13,282 bases of DNA from Fimenecus sp051881395. Lineage in GTDB: Bacteria; Bacillota; Clostridia; Oscillospirales; Acutalibacteraceae. Location of the stretch: contig JBJEPU010000081.1 of assembly GCA_051881395.1 (NCBI GenBank), positions 1-13,282 on the forward strand. Reading direction: 5' to 3'. Both the position numbers and the translations under genes were made by a program. Position 1 is the first letter of the stretch. Each line of letters begins with the position of its first letter. Under the pieces are notes generated by a model, which made no database searches, was not told the DNA's origin, and saw only the letters and a list, made by a program, of their open reading frames with translations. Shown here one piece after another: positions 7,132-12,592 of the stretch.

Positions 7132-8175
7132 ATGCAGGATTTACACGGCGAAACGGTGCATTTCGACACCGAACACAATCGTCTTTTGCTGTTAGACCAA
7201 ACCGAATTGCCGAATAAAGCCGTTGTGCTTTCGCTTTCTCGTTTAGAGGATATGGTGGAGGCAATTTATAACTTACGCGTGCGCGGTGCGCCTGCCATTG
7301 GCGTTGCGGCGGCGGTGGGTCTTGCGGTGCTTTCTAACGAAAGTACGGCGAAAACGATTGCCGAATTCCAAGCGGAATTCCAAAAAAATGCCGCAATACT
7401 CGAAACCGCGCGCCCCACGGCGGTGAATTTATCGTGGGCGGTAAACGAAATGCGCAAAACACAGGAATTACACGCACAAGCGCCGATTGCTGTGCAAAAA
7501 GCCGCGCTCACGGCACGGGCGTTGGAATTGCACGCGGCGGATATTGCTGTCTGCCGCAAAATCGGGGAATACGGTGCGATACTGTTACAAAACTGCGACG
7601 CGGTTTTAACGCACTGCAACGCAGGGCGGCTTGCCACGGTCAAATACGGTACGGCGCTCGCGCCCGTGTATATCGCAAAGGAACAGGGGCATACTATCAA
7701 AGTCTATGCCGACGAAACCCGCCCGCTTTTACAGGGCGCGCGGCTGACGGCGTACGAATTGTGCGAAGCAGGCATAGATGTCACCGTGCTTTGCGACAAT
7801 ATGGCGTCTTATGCGATGCAACAAGGTTTGGTGCAGGCGGTGCTGGTCGGCTGTGACCGCGTGGCGAGAAACGGCGACACCGCCAACAAAATCGGCACAT
7901 CGGGTGTAGCGATTTTGGCAAAGTATTACGGGATTCCGTTTTATGTTTGCGCGCCGTTTTCGACGATTGACAAAAATACCCCCACGGGTGCCGAAATCCC
8001 GATTGAACAGCGCGACGGCGAAGAACTGCGTTCCCTTTGGTATGAAACGCCCAAAATCCCCCAAAATGCAAAAACGCTCAATCCTGCGTTTGATGTGACC
8101 GACCACAGTTTGATTACCGCATTTATCACCGAAAAAGGCGTGTTACAGCCGTCGGATTTTTTTCTTGACGAATAA
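7132..8175 (+). CDS. mtnA: S-methyl-5-thioribose-1-phosphate isomerase
   Basis: Isomerises 5-methylthioribose-1-phosphate to methylthioribulose-1-phosphate; some members also take 5-deoxyribose-1-phosphate. 347 aa, full length, with GGAGA before the ATG and 33 bases after the phosphorylase gene. Diagnostic blocks: VRGAPAIGVAAA near residue 50, ARPTAVNLSWA, THCNAG with catalytic C162, DETRPLLQGARLTAYEL, GCDRVARNGDTANKIGT with catalytic D242, and an eIF2B-like Rossmann core. The Cys-Asp spacing of 80 residues equals that of B. subtilis MtnA (C160/D240). These motifs separate it from eIF2B-related ribose-1,5-bisphosphate isomerases. No mtnK, mtnW, mtnX, mtnB or mtnD homologue flanks it recognisably. 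Confidence 0.96.
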   Translation: MQDLHGETVHFDTEHNRLLLLDQTELPNKAVVLSLSRLEDMVEAIYNLRVRGAPAIGVAAAVGLAVLSNESTAKTIAEFQAEFQKNAAILETARPTAVNLSWAVNEMRKTQELHAQAPIAVQKAALTARALELHAADIAVCRKIGEYGAILLQNCDAVLTHCNAGRLATVKYGTALAPVYIAKEQGHTIKVYADETRPLLQGARLTAYELCEAGIDVTVLCDNMASYAMQQGLVQAVLVGCDRVARNGDTANKIGTSGVAILAKYYGIPFYVCAPFSTIDKNTPTGAEIPIEQRDGEELRSLWYETPKIPQNAKTLNPAFDVTDHSLITAFITEKGVLQPSDFFLDE

Positions 8176-8193
8176 AATATGCAATGCTACTAT
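8165..8193 (+). promoter_or_regulatory. Sigma-A promoter of the HAD-phosphatase/GDPD pair
   Basis: TTGACG (8165-8170), a 17-base spacer and TACTAT (8188-8193) with TGC directly before (8185-8187). The -35 lies over the last codons of mtnA, so a new unit begins as the salvage genes end. The predicted start is near 8200, about 34 bases before the HAD gene. Confidence 0.65.
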
Positions 8194-8233
8194 TACATAT
8201 AGGTAAGATTTTAAACGGCAAGGGGTCTTTATC

Positions 8234-8833
8234 ATGCGCGTATTTGATTTTGACAACACCATTTATGACGGCGAAAGCGGCTTTGATATTTTTATGTATT
8301 ATCTCAAAAAAGAGCCGAAGATTGTTGCAAAATATGTGCCGAAATTCGGCGAGGGCTTTGTGCTTTACAAATTGGGCAAAGTGAAATTGGACGATGTCAA
8401 AAAGGATTACGGCTATATTTTAAAGGAATGCTGTGCGCAGGTTTCCGATATTGAACAGACGATTGTGGAATTTTGGGACGAGCACGAAAAGAAAATCAAA
8501 AGCTTTTACCCGAAAATTCAGCGCGAGGACGATGTGATTGTTTCCGCCTGCCCCGAGGTGATGCTCAGCGAAATTTGCCGCCGCATCGGTATAAAACATT
8601 TTATCGGCACAGAAGTGGATTTGAAAACCGGCGAAATCGGGCGCGTATGCTACCGTGAGGCAAAAATCGCCGCTTACCGCGAGCAGTACGGTGACAAAGA
8701 AATTGACGAGTTTTACACGGACTCCATGAACGACCGCGCGATGATGGACATTGCAAAAGATGTGTATTATGTCACCGGCGACCGCATTGAAAAAATCAAA
8801 GCGGACGGCGTTTGGCTCAAAGAGATGGAATAA
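8234..8833 (+). CDS. HAD superfamily subfamily IB phosphatase
   Basis: Cytoplasmic Mg-dependent phosphatase of the SerB/HAD-IB type, 199 aa. AAGGGG precedes the ATG. All four motifs are present: motif I FDFDNT with nucleophile D5 and acid/base D7, motif II VSACPE with S104, motif III REAKIAAY with K144, and motif IV YTDSMNDRAMMD with D163 and D167. About 95 residues lie between motifs I and II, a helical C1 cap containing many Lys and aromatics (YYLKKEPKIVAKYVPKF). It looks like the HAD-IB hypothetical group rather than phosphoserine phosphatase. Its substrate is unknown. It directly follows mtnA but has its own promoter, so a role in methylthioribose breakdown (like MtnX) is only a possibility. 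The GDPD-like gene starts 13 bases downstream. Confidence 0.88.
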   Translation: MRVFDFDNTIYDGESGFDIFMYYLKKEPKIVAKYVPKFGEGFVLYKLGKVKLDDVKKDYGYILKECCAQVSDIEQTIVEFWDEHEKKIKSFYPKIQREDDVIVSACPEVMLSEICRRIGIKHFIGTEVDLKTGEIGRVCYREAKIAAYREQYGDKEIDEFYTDSMNDRAMMDIAKDVYYVTGDRIEKIKADGVWLKEME

Positions 8834-8846
8834 GGAGAAATACGGT

Positions 8847-9614
8847 ATGAAAGCCATTACAAAATGGATTGCTGTTGCCGCGGGTGCGGCAGGTGCGTTG
8901 CTTGTGGCGCGCGCGGGCGTGGAATTAAACCGCATTGTCAACGGGAAAATTGAATTGCCCGCAGACTTTACCTATACCGCCCACAGTGGGGCGGAGGATA
9001 CAGCGGAGAATTCGCTGGAATTCATTGAAAAGGCGATTGCCCTGCAAGTGCCGGTGCTGGAAGTCGATGTCTCTGTGCGCAACGACGGCACGCCCGTGTT
9101 ATTGCACGCCGAAGCGGCGGGTGCGGACGAAGGCGTTTTGCTGGAAGAAGCGCTGGCGCTGATTGCCGACCGTTCTGACAGTATCCAAGTGAATTTGGAT
9201 TTGAAAGCGTTTACCAACATTCCCGAAATTGCCGATTTGGTACAGCAGTACGGGTTGACTGAACGCTGTTTCTTTACGGGTGTGGGTGCAGACCAAACCC
9301 AAACCGTGAAAATCGACGCCCCCGAAATCCCCTATTACTTAAACGCCGACTTAAACAAAATGTGCTTAGAGGACGAAGTGTATTTGCAAAGCATTGCCGA
9401 GGAGGTCAAGCGAAGCGGTGCAATCGGCTTAAACTGCAACTATAAAAACGCAAGCAAAACGCTTTGCGAGGTGTTTCACACCGAGGGCTTAAAGGTCTCC
9501 TTTTGGACGGCGGACAACAAATTGGTCATGCGCAATCTCTTGACCCTTTCCCCCGATAACATCACCACGCGCCGCCCCGTTTTGTTGGCGAGCCTTTTGC
9601 AGGAAGCAAAGTAA
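8847..9614 (+). CDS. Divergent glycerophosphodiester phosphodiesterase-like protein
   Basis: 255 aa, start ATG with AAGGAG 6 bases upstream. An N-terminal hydrophobic helix (about 7-25) suggests a membrane anchor or signal. A GDPD-type TIM barrel is recognisable: AHSG (H46) for the usual AHRG, AENSLEFIEKAI for PENTLEAF, the acidic pair EVD (E72, D74), DGTPVLLHA with H87 in place of HD, LDLK (D118, K120) for the usual IEIK, and a C-terminal strand with SFWTADN matching the family's vxxWTvn, followed by an NITTRRP end matching dgiiTDxP. Both catalytic His and the acidic metal pair remain, but the Arg of HRG, the Asp after the second His and the Glu before Lys are changed. It may act on a different phosphodiester or have reduced activity. 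It is co-transcribed with the HAD phosphatase. Confidence 0.78.
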   Translation: MKAITKWIAVAAGAAGALLVARAGVELNRIVNGKIELPADFTYTAHSGAEDTAENSLEFIEKAIALQVPVLEVDVSVRNDGTPVLLHAEAAGADEGVLLEEALALIADRSDSIQVNLDLKAFTNIPEIADLVQQYGLTERCFFTGVGADQTQTVKIDAPEIPYYLNADLNKMCLEDEVYLQSIAEEVKRSGAIGLNCNYKNASKTLCEVFHTEGLKVSFWTADNKLVMRNLLTLSPDNITTRRPVLLASLLQEAK

Positions 9615-9621
9615 ATCAAAC

Positions 9622-9648
9622 ATAACCGCCTCCCGATGTGCATAGAAT
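9622..9648 (+). promoter_or_regulatory. Candidate sporulation (sigma-E-like) promoter before yabP
   Basis: CATAGAAT (9641-9648) differs at one base from the sigma-E -10 consensus CATACAAT. A weak -35-like ATAAC (9622-9626) lies about 14 bases upstream. In B. subtilis yabP belongs to the sigma-E regulon, which supports the reading. A start near 9655 would put the ribosome binding site almost at the 5' end. Confidence 0.35.
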
Positions 9649-9670
9649 TTGCATAAGGGAGGTTCTTTTT
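9624..9670 (+). terminator. Terminator-like hairpin that also pairs the yabP ribosome binding site
   Basis: AACC plus CTCCC (9624-9627, 9630-9634, two-base bulge) pairs with GGGAGGTT (9657-9664) around a 22-base loop, followed by CTTTTT (9665-9670). The right arm is the Shine-Dalgarno sequence of yabP. Transcripts coming from the GDPD gene would form the hairpin and terminate or have yabP translation blocked. The large loop lowers confidence. Confidence 0.45.
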
Positions 9671-9970
9671 ATGGCGATGAATGAACAAAACAGCATAAAC
9701 CAAATGCCCGTGCCGCACAATGTAATTTTAGAGGACCGACGCCGCCTGACGGTTTCGGGGGTCTGTGATGTGGACAGCTTTGACGAGCAGACCGTGATTG
9801 TGTTTACACAAATGGGGGAATTGACCGTCAAAGGGGAGGACTTGCATATCAATCGCCTGAGCTTAGAAATGGGGGAGCTGGCTTTGGAGGGCGACATTAC
9901 GGCGCTGACCTATACCGACCGCGCGCAAAAGCTGCAACAGGGCTCGTTTTGGGGCAGGGTGTTCCGCTGA
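9671..9970 (+). CDS. yabP: Spore coat/cortex assembly protein YabP
   Basis: Sporulation protein, 99 aa, close in length to B. subtilis YabP (100 aa). GGGAGG at 9657-9662 selects this ATG over one 33 bases upstream. The family pattern is clear: HNVILEDRRRLTVSGV, DVDSFDEQTVIVFTQMG, LTVKGEDLHINRLSLEMGEL, GDITALTYTD, ending GSFWGRVFR, which matches the FFSKLFR end of the Bacillus protein. It acts in the mother cell during spore formation. Its TGA overlaps the yabQ ATG by one base. The gene order yabP-yabQ-divIC-yabR is the conserved Bacillus order and supports the call strongly. The gene that usually precedes it (an S4-domain protein, yabO) is absent here. Confidence 0.95.
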   Translation: MAMNEQNSINQMPVPHNVILEDRRRLTVSGVCDVDSFDEQTVIVFTQMGELTVKGEDLHINRLSLEMGELALEGDITALTYTDRAQKLQQGSFWGRVFR

Positions 9971-10557
9971 TGACCTATTTGTTTTCCTCGGGGGCGCAAA
10001 TCCGTATTTTTCTGTCGGCGGTCGGCTTCGGGTTCTTTTTGGGTGCGGTGTACGACGGGTTTCGTATTTTGCGGCTGCTGTTCCAAAAAACCGACCGTGC
10101 CTACCGCGTTTCGGATTTGCTGTTCTCCGTCACGGCGGGCTTTTTGGTGTTTTTATTTGTACTCACCACCCTCAACGGGCAAATCCGTGGCTATGTTCTG
10201 TTGGGTATTCTGCTGGGCTTTTTGCTGTATGCGTATACCTTCGGCACCTTTTTTTCGGGGCGGCTGGAACGCGCCGCGCGAGCCATTCGCCGTTTTTTTT
10301 CGGCGGTATACCGAAAAATTTCCGCGCCGATTTTACGCTTTATGAAGAAATGCAGGGGAAAATTTGCAAAAAATGTTCAAAAAGCACAGAAAAAATCGAA
10401 ATTTTCAGTAAAAAAATCAAAATTCCACTTGAAAAGTGTGAAAGAGATGTTGTATAATCAACCTGTTAAAGTATCTTCCGACGGGGGAAGTTCCCGCAAC
10501 GATGAAAGAAACGGTAAGGAAAATGAAAGCAAAAAAAAGAAAACCCCAAAAACATAG
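9970..10557 (+). CDS. yabQ: Spore cortex biosynthesis membrane protein YabQ
   Basis: 195 aa integral membrane protein needed for cortex formation in Bacillus. It begins at an ATG that overlaps the yabP stop (A of ATG shared), indicating translational coupling. Three hydrophobic segments (about 11-28, 48-68, 74-92) surround the family motif GAVYDGFRILR near residue 25-35 and the VSDLLFSV segment. After residue 95 comes a very basic, low-complexity tail (many Lys/Arg/Ser), longest in the last 80 residues, likely cytoplasmic. The last 56 bases overlap divIC in another frame, and a vegetative promoter for divIC lies inside the coding tail, which may explain why the tail sequence is so A-rich. Confidence 0.92.
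   Translation: MTYLFSSGAQIRIFLSAVGFGFFLGAVYDGFRILRLLFQKTDRAYRVSDLLFSVTAGFLVFLFVLTTLNGQIRGYVLLGILLGFLLYAYTFGTFFSGRLERAARAIRRFFSAVYRKISAPILRFMKKCRGKFAKNVQKAQKKSKFSVKKSKFHLKSVKEMLYNQPVKVSSDGGSSRNDERNGKENESKKKKTPKT
10429..10458 (+). promoter_or_regulatory. Strong sigma-A promoter for divIC inside yabQ
   Basis: TTGAAA (10429-10434), an 18-base spacer and a perfect TATAAT (10453-10458). The expected start is near 10465, about 37 bases before the divIC ATG. It would separate vegetative expression of divIC/yabR from sporulation expression of yabPQ. Confidence 0.75.
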
Positions 10558-10822
10558 CTTCATTTTGACTTTGGCTCTGTTGCTTGCAGCAGGGTATTTT
10601 GTGATTAGTTTCATCAGTGCACAGTTGGAAATTCGCGAAAAAGAAAAAGAAGCAGAGCAAATTCAGGCACAGATTGTTGCGCAACAGGCAGAAAACGAAC
10701 GGTTGCAGGCAGTTGTGGACGGCGGCGACGAACAGGAATATATCGAGCGCGTCGCACGTGAAAAATTAGGGTATGTTATGCCTGACGAAAAGGTATACTA
10801 CGATATTACACCGAGCAACTGA
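10502..10822 (+). CDS. divIC: Septum formation initiator DivIC/FtsB family
   Basis: Bitopic cell division protein, 106 aa: a very basic cytoplasmic N-terminus (1-18), one membrane helix (about 20-39), then a leucine/glutamine-rich coiled coil (about 41-72, REKEKEAEQIQAQIV and following) and the family's C-terminal block YIERVAREKLGYVMPDEKVYYDI. It works with FtsL and DivIB/FtsQ to activate septal peptidoglycan synthesis. The start ATG at 10502 has GGGGGAAG 11 bases upstream; a second ATG at 10523 (M8) has AAGGA only 2 bases before it, too close to be preferred. It starts 56 bases inside yabQ. Confidence 0.93.
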   Translation: MKETVRKMKAKKRKPQKHSFILTLALLLAAGYFVISFISAQLEIREKEKEAEQIQAQIVAQQAENERLQAVVDGGDEQEYIERVAREKLGYVMPDEKVYYDITPSN

Positions 10823-10861
10823 GTTTTATTCGGCGGCTCACCGGGAGGACAATTCTTTTTT

Positions 10862-11314
10862 ATGGTCGAAGTTGGGGCAATTCTCGAAGGCAAAGTAACG
10901 GGGCTGACAAATTTCGGGGCGTTTGTCACCTTACCGGACAATGTAACCGGTATGGTACATATCTCTGAGGTTTCTACGAGCTTCGTCAGCGACATTCACG
11001 ATTTTCTCAAAGAGGGGCAGACCGTTAAGGTCAAGGTTTTAGATGTAACGCCGGAGGGAAAGGTCAGCTTGTCCATTAAAAAGACTATGGACCCGCCCGC
11101 ACAGGGGGCGGCGGAGCGCCCGCGCAGGGAACGCCAAAACGGCAGACGAAGCGGTGCACCGAATGTTTGGAAAGGCGCTGAGCCGAAAAGCAACGAGCCG
11201 CAGTCCTTTGAGGATATGATGGCACGCTTCAAGCAAGTCAGCGACGAAAAAATTTCGGATTTAAAGCGTGCGAATGACGGCGGCAAACGCGGTTCGTATT
11301 CGCGCCGCAAGTAA
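10862..11314 (+). CDS. yabR: S1-domain RNA-binding protein (YabR/GSP13-like)
   Basis: 150 aa. Residues 1-75 form one S1/OB fold: VGAILEGKVTGLTNFGAFVTLP, GMVHISEVS, VKVKVLDVTPEGKVSLSIKK. The remainder is a low-complexity Arg/Gly/Lys/Pro tail that ends in RRK, with a short predicted helix SFEDMMARFKQVSDEKISDLKR. It is expected to bind RNA or ribosomes in the cytoplasm; B. subtilis YabR occupies the same place after divIC. GGGAGGA precedes the ATG. An intrinsic terminator follows 10 bases after the stop. Confidence 0.92.
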   Translation: MVEVGAILEGKVTGLTNFGAFVTLPDNVTGMVHISEVSTSFVSDIHDFLKEGQTVKVKVLDVTPEGKVSLSIKKTMDPPAQGAAERPRRERQNGRRSGAPNVWKGAEPKSNEPQSFEDMMARFKQVSDEKISDLKRANDGGKRGSYSRRK

Positions 11315-11323
11315 AAAAATACG

Positions 11324-11354
11324 CAGGCAGACGAATGCTCGTCTGCCTGTTTTT
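11324..11354 (+). terminator. Intrinsic terminator after yabR
   Basis: A perfect 11-bp stem, CAGGCAGACGA (11324-11334) with TCGTCTGCCTG (11339-11349), an ATGC loop, followed by TTTTT (11350-11354). The upstream A-run (11313-11320) would let it act in both directions. It lies only 17 bases before the fumarase ATG. Confidence 0.9.
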
Positions 11355-11371
11355 GTAAAGGAACAAAACCG

Positions 11372-12214
11372 ATGAGAGAAATCAACGTACAGGAAATTGA
11401 AACGGCTGTGGCGTCCCTTTTGGTGCGCGCCAACAAAATTTTGCCCGACGATTTGCGCGGGTGCATTGCCTGCGGCGAAAAAGCAGAGTGCGAGGCGCTC
11501 CCCAAACAAATTATGGGCTCGCTTTTAGAGAATTTAGAGGCGGCAAAGGACTTGGACATTCCGATTTGTCAGGATACCGGTATGGCGGTGCTGTTTTTTG
11601 AAATCGGGCAGGAGGTGCATATCGTCGGCGGTGATTTTGAGGCGGCGGTCAACCGCGGTGTGGCAGAAGGCTACACAGAGGGATTTTTGCGCAAATCCGT
11701 GGTGCGCGACCCGCTTGACCGCGTCAACACCGAGGACAACACCCCCGCCGTCATACATACACGCATCGTCCAGGGCGATAAAATCCATATTCTTGCCGCG
11801 CCCAAAGGCTTCGGCAGTGAAAATATGAGCCAAATGAAAATGTTTACCCCGTCTGCCAAAGCGGCGGATTTGGAGGACTTTGTGGTGCAGGTTGTCCGCG
11901 ACGCAGGCGGGAACCCTTGCCCGCCGATGGTGCTCGGCGTCGGGTTCGGCGGCGATTTTGAGTATTGCGCTTATCTGGCCAAAAAAGCGCTGTGCCGCCC
12001 CGTGTCCGTGCGCAACGAAAATCCGTTTTATGCCGAAATGGAAGCGCGGCTTTTAGAACGCATCAATGCGCTCGGCATCGGGCCGCAGGGCTTCGGCGGC
12101 AAAACCACGGCGTTGGCGGTGAATATTGAGGTTGCCCCCACGCATATCGCGGGGTTGCCCGCCGCGGTCAATATCGGTTGCCATGTCACCCGCCACGCAG
12201 AAATGACGCTGTAA
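11372..12214 (+). CDS. fumA: Class I fumarate hydratase, alpha subunit (TtdA/FumA-alpha type)
   Basis: Half of a [4Fe-4S] hydro-lyase that interconverts fumarate and malate (or acts on tartrate). 280 aa, the standard alpha-subunit length, with AAAGGA before the ATG. The three cluster cysteines sit in family motifs: ICQDTGM (C66), GGNPCPP (C183) and NIGCHVTRHAE (C270). Also present are VRDPLDRVNTEDNTPAVIH, KGFGSENMSQMKM, and GPQGFGGKTTALAVNIE. It is intact and ends normally in AEMTL. The beta subunit, which normally follows directly and supplies the rest of the active site, is not within the window: downstream lies a repeat and then hpf. Fumarase versus L-tartrate dehydratase cannot be told from the alpha subunit alone. 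No promoter is visible between the yabR terminator and the start. Confidence 0.93.
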   Translation: MREINVQEIETAVASLLVRANKILPDDLRGCIACGEKAECEALPKQIMGSLLENLEAAKDLDIPICQDTGMAVLFFEIGQEVHIVGGDFEAAVNRGVAEGYTEGFLRKSVVRDPLDRVNTEDNTPAVIHTRIVQGDKIHILAAPKGFGSENMSQMKMFTPSAKAADLEDFVVQVVRDAGGNPCPPMVLGVGFGGDFEYCAYLAKKALCRPVSVRNENPFYAEMEARLLERINALGIGPQGFGGKTTALAVNIEVAPTHIAGLPAAVNIGCHVTRHAEMTL

Positions 12215-12221
12215 TCTGCTA

Positions 12222-12310
12222 TTGTCATCCTGAGCGAAGCGAAGGATCTCAAACAGCACAAATCAAAAAATATGCGAAACGAGATTCTTCGCCTGACGGC
12301 GCAGAATGAA
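12222..12310. repeat. Imperfect inverted repeat, dispersed intergenic element
   Basis: The left arm (12222-12250, CCTGAGCGAAGCGAAGGATC core) and the right arm (12281-12310, GAGATTCTTCGCCTGACGG core) are imperfect inverted copies around a 30-base AT-rich centre. Sequences of this type occur in many copies between genes in clostridial and other genomes (from memory). It has no coding capacity and begins 8 bases after the fumarase stop. Confidence 0.7.
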
Positions 12311-12314
12311 AATC

Positions 12315-12411
12315 GGGCGATTCGTGCATCGCCCCTACGCCCGAAATGTATTGCGTGCGCGTAGGGAACAGGCGTCCTCGCCTGTCCGCAAAAGTGCCGT
12401 AAAATTTACGG
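12315..12411. repeat. Cluster of short palindromes adjoining the inverted repeat
   Basis: Three hairpin or long-arm pairings and one palindrome follow in series: GGGCGAT/ATCGCCC (12315-12321 with 12328-12334), CCCTACGC/GCGTAGGG (12333-12340 with 12359-12366), ACAGGCG/CGCCTGT (12368-12374 with 12379-12385, loop TCCT), and the 15-base palindrome CCGTAAAATTTACGG (12397-12411). CCCTAC/GTAGGG-flanked units are typical of dispersed intergenic repeats. I see no ORF here. Confidence 0.65.
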
Positions 12412-12505
12412 GCGACTTATCCCCGCCGCGTGCCGTATCATTTCTCCAAATCTCTTTAAAACGCGACAAAATTATACAAACTTAACAAAAATTTCAAAAA
12501 CAGTC

Positions 12506-12534
12506 TTTATTTTTTAAACAAAGTGTGCTATACT
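12506..12534 (+). promoter_or_regulatory. hpf promoter with extended -10
   Basis: TATACT (12529-12534) is preceded by TGC (12526-12528), an extended -10. The -35 at 17-base spacing is a poor TTTATT (12506-12511). Transcription should begin near 12541, about 52 bases before the ATG. Confidence 0.6.
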
Positions 12535-12548
12535 GATGATGTAGAAAA

Positions 12549-12568
12549 CAAAAGCGGCAACGCTTTTG
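12549..12568 (+). promoter_or_regulatory. 5' leader stem-loop of hpf with GCAA tetraloop
   Basis: CAAAAGCG (12549-12556) pairs perfectly with CGCTTTTG (12561-12568) around GCAA, a stable GNRA tetraloop. It would lie close to the mRNA 5' end and upstream of the AAAGGGG ribosome binding site, as expected for a 5' stabilising hairpin or a protein-binding site. Confidence 0.65.
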
Positions 12569-12592
12569 AATATATACAAAGGGGATGTCAGA

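Noticed and set aside
8184..8384. 66-aa plus-strand frame overlapping the HAD start
   Set aside because: It starts within the promoter -10 region, lacks a ribosome binding site and overlaps a certain gene in another frame.
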